Counted from the stretch's first letter, positions 1-7,683 are shown. The stretch: DNA of 29,514 nucleotides from JBCBUE01 sp039818285 (GCA_039818285.1 JBCBUE010000041.1:1-29514), one strand, 5' to 3'. The notes: generated from the letters alone by a model not told the origin. Numbers and translations are program-made.

Positions 1-37
1 TCCGCTACGCTCCGCCCGCCTCAGCACATTGCCTCCG

Positions 38-50
38 GTCTACCGTAGAC
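38..50. repeat. Inverted repeat beyond the integrase remnant
   Basis: GTCTAC and GTAGAC form a 6-bp inverted repeat around a single C. It lies on the far side of the integrase remnant from the tRNA. It shares the core CCGTAG with the palindrome at 475-488 on the other side of the remnant. The role is unknown; a recombinase arm or core site, or a leftover operator, would fit. The rest of 1-104 holds no gene I can support. Confidence 0.4.
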
Positions 51-104
51 TGTGGACACAACCGTGGGGGAAGGTCAAAGGGGCTTGTCGCCTTAGAGCT
101 GCCG

Positions 105-440
105 TCACTCGCGTAGGCCGACGCGGAAGTTCGACTGTTCGCTGATGGGCCTGCCGTCGGGGCGGGCGTATTCGGCCTCGGCTCAGGTCCAACAGTCGAG
201 GACCATCTCAGTCGTGGTCGTCGCTTCGTTGAAGGGCAGGACGCCGCCGAAGCGAGCGAGTTCGTCGAGCAGCTCGGCGTAGGCCCGCTGGGCCTTCGGA
301 CTGCCCCACCCGCCCAGATAAACGTCGCGGCCGTTGACGCGGGTGTAGGCGAAACCAGAGCCGCGATGGCGGCGTAGCTGGCGGACAGGGTTGGGCTTGA
401 GGGTGGGCTTCGGGGAACGGTCGGACATTCGGCGCGGCAT
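105..440 (-). pseudogene. Remnant of a tyrosine recombinase (integrase) N-terminal region
   Basis: The ATG at 440 has a Shine-Dalgarno sequence GGGAGG five bases upstream. The first 85 codons read like the N-terminus of the phage-type integrases common in planctomycetes: a basic start, then SGFAYTRVNGRDVYLGGWGSP with YLG-x-GSP as the landmark, then a YAELLDEL helix. A TGA at 183-185 interrupts the frame. The same frame then continues for 25 codons (AEAEYARPDGRPISEQSNFR) before another TGA at 105-107. That continuation resembles the core-binding domain start of such integrases, so the first TGA looks like a nonsense mutation, for example CGA to TGA. Past the second stop a neighbouring frame gives GSSKATSPFDLP, a plausible but uncertain continuation after a small deletion. 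No catalytic domain (R...HxxR...Y) is present. It sits about 130 bases from the 3' end of tRNA-Ala, the usual place for an integrase. The family assignment is by recognition, not alignment. Confidence 0.6.
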
Positions 441-464
441 CGCGGCCTCCCTTCAGGGAGAGGT

Positions 465-499
465 ACCGTTCAGGCCGTAGTACTACGGACCCAAACGGT
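465..499. repeat. Nested palindrome upstream of the integrase remnant
   Basis: CCGTAGTACTACGG (475-488) is a perfect 14-bp palindrome. It is enclosed by a second inverted repeat, ACCGTT at 465-470 and AACGGT at 494-499. The element lies 25 to 60 bases upstream of the integrase remnant start and between that start and the tRNA. It could be an operator for the lost integrase, a recombination site or a cruciform. No T-run follows on either strand, so a terminator is unlikely. Confidence 0.5.
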
Positions 500-566
500 G
501 TCACGGCCGCGCCGGCACGTTGCCGGATATCGCGTGAAAGTGCCGCGAGACAAGGGGTTCCGAAAA

Positions 567-639
567 TGGAGCGTATCGGGATCGAACCGATGACCTCCTG
601 CTTGCAAAGCAGGCGCTCTCCCAACTGAGCTAACGCCCC
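567..639 (-). tRNA. tRNA-Ala (anticodon TGC)
   Basis: The minus strand folds into a full 73-nt cloverleaf. The acceptor stem GGGGCGT pairs with ACGCTCC and includes G3:U70, the alanine identity wobble pair. The anticodon stem-loop is CCTGC-TTTGCAA-GCAGG with anticodon TGC. The T arm is ATCGG-TTCGATC-CCGAT and the D arm begins GCTCAGTTGG. The discriminator base is A at 567 and CCA is not encoded. Its 3' end faces the integrase remnant. Confidence 0.97.
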
Positions 640-651
640 CAGTGGGTGGAG

Positions 652-678
652 CTTATATCGGGCGAGCGGCTGAGGCAA
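652..678 (-). promoter_or_regulatory. Possible tRNA-Ala promoter
   Basis: On the minus strand TATAAG (652-657) lies 12 bases before the mature tRNA 5' end, with TTGCCT (673-678) upstream at a short 15-bp spacing. The -10 is convincing for so GC-rich a region; the -35 is weak. Confidence 0.35.
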
Positions 679-828
679 CGCCGTCGCCGGGGCGGATCGG
701 GAGTGCGTGCTGACAGGCAGGTTTTTTGATCGCGCGAAGAACCAGTCGGGAGCGCCGGCGTATCGTGGTTGTCGTAACAGGTATTTCGACCCGCCTACTC
801 TCATACAACCCTCGATCAGGAGAGCCCC

Positions 829-1473
829 ATGCAAACCATTGCCCGTAACGTCCGTCGCTCCCTCGCCCCGCTGGCCCTCGGTGTGGCGGTAGCCCTTCCC
901 TTCGGAGCCTCGGCGGCCGCCGAAGCCATTACCTTCGACTTCAAAGACCCTAAAGGCGTTAACGGCGTCAGCTTCGTCCTCGATTCCAAGCTCGAGCCCA
1001 TCGTCGGTTTCGGCGGCGGGATCGCCGGCACGGTTAGCTACGACCCGGCCGACCCGGCGTCGATCAGCGGCACGATCACCCTCTCGGCCGAAGGCCTGGC
1101 GACCAGCAACCGGCGCATGACCCAGGTCATGAGAGGCGCGGAGTGGCTGGGCATCAGCGACCACCCGATCGTCACGTTTGCGTTCAAGTCGGCCGAGGTC
1201 GCCGAGTCCGACGTGGACGGCGCGGTCAAGCTCGAGGTCACCGGCGACCTAACGCTGGCCGGGGTCACGAAGGAGATCAGCGTGCCTGTCATGGCGACGT
1301 ACCTGGCCGACATGGCCAAGGCCCGCGGCGGCGCCGAAGCCGGTGACCTGCTCGTCCTGCGTTCGACCATGATGATCGATCGCACCGACTTCGGGATCAA
1401 GCCGGGCATGGGCGGTGACGTTGTGGCAGAGACCGTCGTGATCGAGATCCCCATCGCCGGCTACAGCAAGTAA
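829..1473 (+). CDS. Secreted YceI-family protein
   Basis: This 214-residue protein has a signal peptide (RNVRRS, hydrophobic stretch, then GASA-AAEA near residue 30) and a mature part that is a single YceI-like beta-barrel domain. Landmarks are FDFKDPKGVNGVSFVLDS, a GTVSYDP strand, 'SDHPIVTFAFKS' and 'VTGDLTLAGVTKEISVPV', the last two being the most typical YceI strands. YceI proteins bind isoprenoid-type lipids in the periplasm; the physiological role here is unknown. The ATG follows a clear Shine-Dalgarno AGGAG with an 8-base gap. The gene lies 28 bases before a second YceI-domain gene and is probably cotranscribed with it. The upstream promoter is not obvious to me. The family call is firm; the ligand is not known. 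Confidence 0.9.
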   Translation: MQTIARNVRRSLAPLALGVAVALPFGASAAAEAITFDFKDPKGVNGVSFVLDSKLEPIVGFGGGIAGTVSYDPADPASISGTITLSAEGLATSNRRMTQVMRGAEWLGISDHPIVTFAFKSAEVAESDVDGAVKLEVTGDLTLAGVTKEISVPVMATYLADMAKARGGAEAGDLLVLRSTMMIDRTDFGIKPGMGGDVVAETVVIEIPIAGYSK

Positions 1474-1501
1474 CCCACCTTCCTGCACCCGGAGAACGAC
1501 C

Positions 1502-3037
1502 ATGACCCTCGCCTCAACGCGGCGCCCCATCGCCGCGCTCACCGTGTGCCTGGCGTGGCTGTCGATCGGCGTGGTCAACGCCGAGTCTCAGCGGCCCGCC
1601 GAGACGCTGGCGATCTTCGTCCAGCCCGGCAGCGACGTGCAGGCCGGCTTCGACGCCGACGTGATGCCCGAGGTGCGGGCCGTGGCGGACGAGCTGGGCG
1701 TCGAAGTCGTCACGATCGATGCTTCCGAGGCGGGTGCCCCCGATGGCATAGCGCTGACGCCTTCGATGGTCTACGTCAATCACCGCGGGCGATTTCCGTA
1801 TCTCGGGCGGTTCGCGACCGTCGATCGGCTTCGCAACCACGTCCGCACCGCCAGGTTCGGCGGCGGGGCCGAGGACGTGCGCACGAGCATGGACGGCGTG
1901 CCTCGGCGGACGATCGGCAAGGCCGTGGTCGGCACGCCGATCAAGGTCACACCGTGGGTCGGCCCGGGCGTCGACGCGGTGAAGGCCTCCGAGAGGGGGC
2001 GCGTCGACGGGCTGCCCAGCGCCGCCGATCTCAGCCAGGTCGACGACTCGCCGATCGCGGCCATGCACATCTCGCCGATCACGATGTACCGCAACGGCAT
2101 CTACGAGGCGCTCGGCAAGCCGCCCGGGGACGGCAAAGGCGAGTCGATGGACCGGCTCTTCTACGCCGACTTCTACCCTTACCTGGCCGAGGACGGCACG
2201 CTGTACGTCAGCACGGCCTTGTTCAGCCAGTTCCACTGCCACGAGCCGGTCTATGTCAGCCCTGAGCCCGCGTCGGGGAACTGGGCGCAGGCCGAGCAGG
2301 TCTTCGCCGCGGCCGCGGCCGGCCTGGCGGCGGAGGTCGATCGCCAACTCGCCAACCCCGAACTGGGCGATGGGTTCGACGCGATCGCCGTCGACGCCGC
2401 GACGCCGACGTGGGACGAGCTCGGCCTGCCCCTGCCGCCCAAGCCCGAAGGCCCGGACATCGACGTGGCCGACCTCGAGATCGTGCGGGAGTGGACCGTC
2501 GATCAGGAAGCCGTCAACCGTCGACCCGTCGTGCAGTTCCGCTTCCCCGAGCCGATCGTCGGTTACGCCGGCGAGGCCCAGGAGCTCACCGGCGGCGTGA
2601 CGCTCGGCGAGGGCTTGACGCTGGCCGACGCGAGCGGCGAGTTCGTCGTGCCGGTCAAGTCCGTGACCATGGGCGAGCCCGACCTCGATAGCTACATCCA
2701 CTCGGGCATGCTCAACGCCTCGACCCACCCCAACGCCTCGTTCGTCTTCGACAACATCGAGGTCCCGGACGGCGCGACGCCCGCCTTCGGGCAGGTCATC
2801 CCCGGCAAGCTGGTCGGCACGTTCACCATGAAGAACAAGGCGATTCCGCTGGCGGTGCCGGTCTCGATCGAGGCCTTCGCCGGCGAGGACGGCAAACCTC
2901 GGCTGGCGTTCGTCGGCACGTGGGTGCTCGGCCCGCTGGACAGCGAGTTCGGCATCGACGACGCGCCGCCCGGTCCCGAGGAGTCGGCGACGCGCCTGAC
3001 GTTCGACTGCTACATCGTGCTCGAGCCGGCGGAGTAA
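1502..3037 (+). CDS. Secreted fusion: thioredoxin-like N-domain, HCH middle region and YceI-like C-domain
   Basis: This 511-residue protein has a signal peptide ending near NA-ES (residue 27). Residues 33-118 look thioredoxin-like but lack CxxC (LAIFVQPGSD..., TPSMVYVNHRGRFPYLGRF). Residues 180-285 are a region I do not recognise by name, with SPITMYRNGIYEAL, LFYADFYPYLAEDG and an HCH cluster at 245-247 that could bind metal or heme. From about 325 to the end is a YceI-like barrel (QFRFPEPIVGYAG, 'THPNASFVFDNIEV', TFTMKNKAIPLAVPV, DSEFGIDD). The start has Shine-Dalgarno GGAGAA. It follows the single-domain YceI gene by 28 bases, so the two likely form an operon and may act on the same substrate in the periplasm. 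The internal boundaries are judged by eye. Confidence 0.75.
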   Translation: MTLASTRRPIAALTVCLAWLSIGVVNAESQRPAETLAIFVQPGSDVQAGFDADVMPEVRAVADELGVEVVTIDASEAGAPDGIALTPSMVYVNHRGRFPYLGRFATVDRLRNHVRTARFGGGAEDVRTSMDGVPRRTIGKAVVGTPIKVTPWVGPGVDAVKASERGRVDGLPSAADLSQVDDSPIAAMHISPITMYRNGIYEALGKPPGDGKGESMDRLFYADFYPYLAEDGTLYVSTALFSQFHCHEPVYVSPEPASGNWAQAEQVFAAAAAGLAAEVDRQLANPELGDGFDAIAVDAATPTWDELGLPLPPKPEGPDIDVADLEIVREWTVDQEAVNRRPVVQFRFPEPIVGYAGEAQELTGGVTLGEGLTLADASGEFVVPVKSVTMGEPDLDSYIHSGMLNASTHPNASFVFDNIEVPDGATPAFGQVIPGKLVGTFTMKNKAIPLAVPVSIEAFAGEDGKPRLAFVGTWVLGPLDSEFGIDDAPPGPEESATRLTFDCYIVLEPAE

Positions 3038-3042
3038 CGCGG

Positions 3043-3048
3043 TAACAT
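3043..3048 (+). promoter_or_regulatory. Leaderless-type -10 element for the nucleotidyltransferase-like gene
   Basis: TAACAT is followed by exactly six bases and then the ATG at 3055, which would place the transcription start on the A of the ATG. There is no Shine-Dalgarno sequence. Confidence 0.5.
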
Positions 3049-3054
3049 CCCTGG

Positions 3055-3663
3055 ATGGCTCATGCAGCCGGCAGCACCGACACGATCTGGGGGAGCTACG
3101 CCGCCGTTATGGAAGAGATCCACGCTCGTAAGCACCGCGTGATCGACACCCTCGGCACGGCCGAGGTGCCCTACGCCCTAATCGGCGGGCAGGCCGTGAT
3201 TTACTGGGTTGGTAGCCGCGATCCCGATGCGACGCGCACCACAAAGGACACTGACATCCTGCTCCGCCGCGAGGACGCCGAGCGTGCCGGGGCGGCATTG
3301 CGGGCCGTCGGCATGCACTTCGACACGTCGGCCGGCATCCCGATGTTCCTCGACGATGACAACCCCTCGCCCAAGCGAGGCGTGCACATCATCTGGGCTG
3401 GGGAAGTCGTTCGCGAGGGCGACCCGCTGCCTGCACCCGACGTCGATCGCCGCATCGAGATCCAACCCGGCGTCTTCGTGGTACCGATCCTCGACCTCGT
3501 CGGCATGAAGCTCACCGCCAACCGTCTGCACGATCAGGTCCACCTCGTCGACATGATCCACGTCGGCCTGATCGATCGCGAGCTGCTTGAGCAGTTGCCT
3601 GTCAAAGTTGCAGAACGACTAGAACCTCTCTTCGCCGAGGCTGAGCGGCGGGGAGCTCATTGA
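3055..3663 (+). CDS. Nucleotidyltransferase-fold protein (AbiEii-like superfamily)
   Basis: This 202-residue soluble protein has the nucleotidyltransferase signature: ALIGGQAVIYWVG (GG at 44-45) followed by TTKDTDILLRRED (acidic pair D65 and D67). It continues with FLDDDNPSPKRGVHIIWAGE, a third acidic region LDLVGMKLTA and QVHLVDMIHVGLID. This arrangement is familiar from stand-alone proteins in planctomycete genomes, often annotated as AbiEii toxin-family nucleotidyltransferases. AbiEii toxins transfer nucleotides to tRNA, but whether this protein is active and on what is unknown. No AbiEi-type antitoxin is adjacent. The start is ATG 3055, 17 bases after the YceI fusion gene. A small orphan ORF begins directly after its stop codon. 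Fold confidence is good; a toxin function is not shown. Confidence 0.75.
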   Translation: MAHAAGSTDTIWGSYAAVMEEIHARKHRVIDTLGTAEVPYALIGGQAVIYWVGSRDPDATRTTKDTDILLRREDAERAGAALRAVGMHFDTSAGIPMFLDDDNPSPKRGVHIIWAGEVVREGDPLPAPDVDRRIEIQPGVFVVPILDLVGMKLTANRLHDQVHLVDMIHVGLIDRELLEQLPVKVAERLEPLFAEAERRGAH

Positions 3664-3981
3664 TTGCGAGCTTGCTTGAAAAAGCTAGGGCTGTGGTACC
3701 TGCGGCGCTTTTATCCAGAAGGAGCGGTGCTGAAGCAGTTCGTGGGTCCTGACATCAAACGAGAGGTGAAAGTCCTTGACAACGCAAAACTCAAGCACAG
3801 TAAGTTGACAGTCCAGTCAAAGACTTGGAACGTGCTATACGTCTGTCGCGGATTTGCTCAAGAGTCCGAATTCGGCGAAGCATACGAGATCGATGAGTCT
3901 GACTTGTGGCGATGGCCAGGTAACAGCTGGGGCGGACCCGTGCCCACGGGCATTGATGGTCCCCATTACCACAGCGATTAG
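3664..3981 (+). CDS. Orphan hypothetical protein of lower GC
   Basis: This 105-codon frame starts at TTG immediately after the TGA of the preceding gene and ends in a TAG that overlaps the metH stop by four bases, in convergent orientation. I recognise no family. The product is basic at the N-terminus (CLKKLGLWYLRRFYPEG), then mixed, with a C-terminus rich in aromatic and glycine residues (DLWRWPGNSWGGPVPTG). There is no signal peptide or membrane segment. Base composition is visibly lower in GC than all neighbours, with A/T common in third positions, suggesting recent acquisition or non-coding DNA. The lack of a Shine-Dalgarno and the TTG start make the 5' end uncertain. It may be the 3' remnant of a larger foreign gene. 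Confidence 0.4.
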   Translation: MRACLKKLGLWYLRRFYPEGAVLKQFVGPDIKREVKVLDNAKLKHSKLTVQSKTWNVLYVCRGFAQESEFGEAYEIDESDLWRWPGNSWGGPVPTGIDGPHYHSD

Positions 3982-6900
3982 ACGTTGAAGTACTTCGCCT
4001 CGGGGTGGTGGACGACGATGGCCGACGTCGACTGCTCGGGGTCGATCTGCCAGTTCTCGGTGAGCACGCAGCCGATGCGCGTGGGGTCGATAAGCCGCCA
4101 GATCTTGTCCTGGTCGGACATGTCGGGGCAGGCGGGGTAGCCGGGCGAGTAGCGCGAGCCGCGGTACTTCTGGGTGAACAGGTCGCGGACCTTGGGCGAG
4201 TCGTCGTTGCCGATGCCCAGCTCGGCCCGCATCCGCTTGTGCCACAGCTCGGCCAGGCCCTCGGCCGTCTCGACGCCCATGCCGTGGACGTACAGGTACT
4301 CGGCGTAGTTGTCGTCGTCGAAGAGCCGCTTAGCGAGCACGCTGACCTCCTGGCCCATCGTGACGCACGACAGACCGAGCACGTCCTTGACGCCGGACCC
4401 GACCGGCTTGAAGAAGTCGGCGATGCACAGCCGCTTGCGGCTCGACTGGCGGGGGAAGGTGAAGCGTTCGATCTCCTTGTCGTGGTCTTCGGCGTCGTAG
4501 ACGACCAGGTCGTCGCCGTCGGCGTTCACCGGGTAATAGCCGTAGACGAGCTTGGGCTGTAGCACGTCCTCGTCGCGGAGCTGGGTCTTGAGACGGTCGA
4601 AGATCGGGACAACCTCGTCGACGAGCTGGCGCTCGTAGTCTTCGTCCGACTTGGCGCCCTTCTTGAATTGCCACTGGCCGCGGAAGAGGGCGACCGTGTT
4701 GATATAGGGGTAAATGTCATCGAGCTTGAGGCCCTCGATGACGCGGTCGCCCCAGAACGGCGGGGTTGGGATCGACTCCAGGTCTTCGACGTCGCTCAGC
4801 TTGCCGGCGTGGCGGTCGTCGCTGTCGCCATCGCCGCCGCCCCCCACGGCGACCGCGGCCGCGGCTTCCTTCTCGGCCTTGCGCTCGGCCATCGCGGCGA
4901 GCTTCTTGTCGGTCTCGGCTCGCTTGCCGAGGCGCTCCTCGATCGCCTCGTTCAACGCGTCTTCACGCCCGCCCATGATCTCGTCCATCAGGCGCAGGCC
5001 CTCGAACGCGTCCGTGCCGTGATAGACCTGGCCGTCGTAGACGTTGCGCAGGTAGCTCTCGCAGTAGTGCCGCGACAGGGCCGCTCCGCCGAGGATCATC
5101 GGGGTGTCGATGTTGAGCTCGTTGAGCTCGCGGAGGTTCTCCTCCATCACGTTGACGGACTTGACGAGCAGGCCGGACAGGCCGATGGCGTCGGGCTTGG
5201 TCTCGTGGTACTTCTCGACGAGCACGTTGATGGGGATCTTGATCCCGATGTTGTGCACGGTGTAGCCGTTGTTCGAGAGGATGATGTCGACGAGGTTCTT
5301 GCCGATGTCGTGGACGTCGCCGCGGACGGTGGCGAGCAGCATCGTGCCCTTGGTCGAGCCCTCGACCTTCTCCATGTGCGGCTCAAGCTGGGCGACGGCC
5401 TGCTTCATGACCTGGGCCGACTGCAGCACGAACGGCAGCTGCATCTGACCGGAGCCGAACAGCTCGCCGACGACGCGCATGCCGTCGAGCAGGTGGTCGT
5501 TGATGATCGACAGCGGGCCGTACTTGGGCAGGGCCTCCTCGAGGGTTTCGTCGATGCCCTTCTTCTCGCCGTCGATGATGTGCCGGCGCAGACGCTCCTC
5601 GAGCGGTAGCTCGGCGAGGTCGACCTTGGTGGACTGGGCCTCGGCGCCCTCGGGGAACAGGGCGATGAAGATCTGCAGGGCGTCGGTCGTCTTGCTGCCG
5701 TCGGGCAGCTCGTAGGCGTTCGCTTCATCGCGTGGTCGGTCATACAGCACGTCCATCGCGGCGTCCCACTGGGCCTCGTCGATGCGGTTTTTCGGGAGGA
5801 TCTTGCTGGCGTGCAGGATGGCCGAGGTCATGCCGGCCTGCGTGAGCTCGTACAGGAACGCCGAGTTGAGCACCTGCCGCGCCGCGGGGTTGAGCCCGAA
5901 GCTAATGTTGCTCAGCCCGCAGGTGATCTGGCAGTCGGGGAAACGCTCGGAGATCAGCCGCGTGCCCTCGATGGTCTCCAGGCCGGAGCGTTTGTCCTTG
6001 TCCATGCCGGTGGAGACCGGGAGGACGAGGGGGTCGAACATGAGGTCTTCGTCGCGCAGGCCGTACTTGTTGACGGCCAGGTCGCGCATGCGCTCGGCGA
6101 TGGCGAGCTTGCGCTCGCGGGTGCGGGCCATGGCTTCTTCGGGGTCCTCGTCGATCGTGCCCAGGACCAGGCCGGCGTTATAGCGCTTGGCGAGGTGGCA
6201 GAGCTCGGCGAATTTTTCTTCGCCGTCCTCGAGGTTGGCCGAGTTGATGATGCACTTACCGCCCGCCTTCTTCAGCCCGGCCTCGATGGTCTTGGGCTGA
6301 GTCGAGTCCAGCATCAGGGGGGCGTTGACCTGGTTGACGAGCTTGCCGACGATCGTCTCCATGTCGGCGGCGTTGTCGCGGCCGGCGTAGTCGACGTTGA
6401 CGTCGATCACGTGGCTCTGCTCCCGGACCATCTCCTTGGCCAGGGACATGATCTCGTCCCAGTCCTCTTCCTCGAGCAGCCGCTTGAACTTGCGCGAGCC
6501 CGAGGCGTTGGTGCGCTCGCCGACGTTGAGGATCGAGTTGTCCTGGCGGTAGTCGACGGCACCCATGAGCGAGGCGACCTGCGGGCTCCAGGGCTCTTTC
6601 TCGGGCGTGGTCGGGGCGGTGTCCAGGCCGACGGTGTCGACGAGGCACTTGATGTGAGCGGGCGTCGTGCCGCAGCAGCCGCCGACGATGTTGAGGCCCA
6701 TGTCGCAGACGTACTCGTTGACCTTCTCGGCCAGCGGTTCGGGGCCGAGCGGGAAGACAGTCTTGCCCTCGACGAGCGTCGGCAGGCCGGCGTTGGGCAG
6801 CAGCGAGATGCGGCGGCGCCAGTTTTTGGCGATGTACTGCACGAACTCGTGCATCTCGACCGGGCCGGTGGCGCAGTTGAGCCCGAGCGACATGACCGGC

Positions 6901-7571
6901 AACCCATCCAGCGCGGCGACGACGCCGGCGATGTCGGTGCCGATGAGCGTCGTGCCGAAGGACTCGATGGTGACCTGCACCATGATGGGGATGTCGCCCT
7001 CGCCGTCAATGTCGGGCGTGAGGCCGCGCTCTTCGAGCGCGTCGAGGCAAGCGTTGACAACGCACTTGACCTGCAGGATGTCCTGGCAGGTCTCGATGAG
7101 CAAAACGTCGGCACCGCCGTCGATCAGGCCGCGGGCCTGCTCGGTGTAGGACGCGAGCATCTCGTCGTAGGCGATCTGCCCGAGAGAGACGAGCTTGGTG
7201 CCTGGGCCCATCGAGCCGACGACGAAGCGCTTGCGGCCGTCCTTCTGCTCGTACTTGTCGCAGGCCTTGCGGGCGGTCTGGGCGGCGAGGACGTTGAGCT
7301 CGTGCACGCGGTCTTGGAGGTCCTGGTCCTCCATCGTGTGCACGGAGGCGTTGAAGCTATCGGTCTCGACGGCATCGGCGCCGGCAGCGAGAAACGACTC
7401 GTGGATGCCCTGGATGACCTCCGGGCGGGTGAGCAGCAGCACCTCGGTGCAGTTCTCCCGGCCGAGGTAATCACGCTCGAGGTCGAGATCCTCGATCGAG
7501 TGGATCGAGGTGCCCATCGCGCCGTCGAGGAAGAGGACGCGCTGCTTGAGGGTGTCGACGAATTGGCTCAT
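3978..7571 (-). CDS. metH: Cobalamin-dependent methionine synthase
   Basis: This 1197-residue enzyme methylates homocysteine to methionine using 5-methyltetrahydrofolate and methylcobalamin. All modules are present in order. The homocysteine-binding barrel (1-325) has zinc ligands in GLNCATGP (C233) and GGCCGTTP (C299, C300). The pterin-binding barrel (about 345-630) begins LNVGERTNASGSRKFKRL. The cap and B12-binding domain (about 650-880) has DVHDIG, with H754 as the cobalt ligand. A charged, Ala/Gly/Asp-rich linker (about 890-925) leads to the SAM-binding reactivation domain, including RGSRYSPGYPACPD. Length matches the E. coli enzyme (1227). The ATG has a Shine-Dalgarno AAGGA. A promoter and palindromic site lie upstream; the predicted leader is only about 75 nt, too short for a cobalamin riboswitch. 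It is divergent from uppP and convergent with the orphan ORF. Confidence 0.98.
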   Translation of the reverse strand: MSQFVDTLKQRVLFLDGAMGTSIHSIEDLDLERDYLGRENCTEVLLLTRPEVIQGIHESFLAAGADAVETDSFNASVHTMEDQDLQDRVHELNVLAAQTARKACDKYEQKDGRKRFVVGSMGPGTKLVSLGQIAYDEMLASYTEQARGLIDGGADVLLIETCQDILQVKCVVNACLDALEERGLTPDIDGEGDIPIMVQVTIESFGTTLIGTDIAGVVAALDGLPVMSLGLNCATGPVEMHEFVQYIAKNWRRRISLLPNAGLPTLVEGKTVFPLGPEPLAEKVNEYVCDMGLNIVGGCCGTTPAHIKCLVDTVGLDTAPTTPEKEPWSPQVASLMGAVDYRQDNSILNVGERTNASGSRKFKRLLEEEDWDEIMSLAKEMVREQSHVIDVNVDYAGRDNAADMETIVGKLVNQVNAPLMLDSTQPKTIEAGLKKAGGKCIINSANLEDGEEKFAELCHLAKRYNAGLVLGTIDEDPEEAMARTRERKLAIAERMRDLAVNKYGLRDEDLMFDPLVLPVSTGMDKDKRSGLETIEGTRLISERFPDCQITCGLSNISFGLNPAARQVLNSAFLYELTQAGMTSAILHASKILPKNRIDEAQWDAAMDVLYDRPRDEANAYELPDGSKTTDALQIFIALFPEGAEAQSTKVDLAELPLEERLRRHIIDGEKKGIDETLEEALPKYGPLSIINDHLLDGMRVVGELFGSGQMQLPFVLQSAQVMKQAVAQLEPHMEKVEGSTKGTMLLATVRGDVHDIGKNLVDIILSNNGYTVHNIGIKIPINVLVEKYHETKPDAIGLSGLLVKSVNVMEENLRELNELNIDTPMILGGAALSRHYCESYLRNVYDGQVYHGTDAFEGLRLMDEIMGGREDALNEAIEERLGKRAETDKKLAAMAERKAEKEAAAAVAVGGGGDGDSDDRHAGKLSDVEDLESIPTPPFWGDRVIEGLKLDDIYPYINTVALFRGQWQFKKGAKSDEDYERQLVDEVVPIFDRLKTQLRDEDVLQPKLVYGYYPVNADGDDLVVYDAEDHDKEIERFTFPRQSSRKRLCIADFFKPVGSGVKDVLGLSCVTMGQEVSVLAKRLFDDDNYAEYLYVHGMGVETAEGLAELWHKRMRAELGIGNDDSPKVRDLFTQKYRGSRYSPGYPACPDMSDQDKIWRLIDPTRIGCVLTENWQIDPEQSTSAIVVHHPEAKYFNV

Positions 7572-7629
7572 GGGTCATCCTTGATCGGCAGGACGCCGCC
7601 GGGAGATCAACCCGGGGCGGGCCTCATTC

Positions 7630-7645
7630 ATCCATATATCTGGAT
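7630..7645 (-). promoter_or_regulatory. Imperfect palindrome at the metH transcription start, candidate operator
   Basis: On the metH strand ATCCAGATATATGGAT is a palindrome matching at 14 of 16 positions. It covers about +4 to +19 from the predicted start, where a bound repressor would block transcription. An additional TCATCC/GGATGA repeat (7628-7633 and 7650-7655) overlaps it. The AT-rich shape resembles sites of ArsR-family regulators of the SAM cycle known in proteobacteria, but no such gene is in the window. Confidence 0.5.
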
Positions 7646-7654
7646 TAACGGATG

Positions 7655-7683
7655 ATCATAGTGGTCGCCGGGGGGCTTGTCGA
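7655..7683 (-). promoter_or_regulatory. metH promoter
   Basis: On the minus strand TCGACA (7678-7683) and TATGAT (7655-7660) are separated by 17 bp, each matching five of six consensus bases of a housekeeping promoter. The predicted start is near 7648, giving a leader of about 77 nt. Confidence 0.65.

Noticed and set aside
1..566. Duplicate of the tRNA-Ala 3' end as an attachment site
   Set aside because: I looked for a repeat of the T-arm and acceptor sequence between the tRNA and the left edge and saw none.
208..1164. A 318-codon minus-strand frame over the tRNA and YceI gene
   Set aside because: It reads across a tRNA gene and the reverse of a secreted protein gene; no sensible product.
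1514..2728. Long minus-strand open frame opposite the YceI fusion gene
   Set aside because: Arg/Ala/Gly/Val/Asp-rich shadow without domains; the plus-strand protein has a signal peptide and a recognisable barrel.
3055..3981. A complete AbiE toxin-antitoxin system
   Set aside because: No AbiEi-like winged-helix antitoxin is present, and the small ORF shows no such domain.
5811..7655. Long plus-strand open frame (over 600 codons) opposite metH
   Set aside because: It is the antisense shadow of metH in GC-rich DNA; its product is a repetitive Asp/Val/Leu/Ala/Gly/Glu mixture and metH is certain. The same applies to 4005-4562 and 4668-5609.
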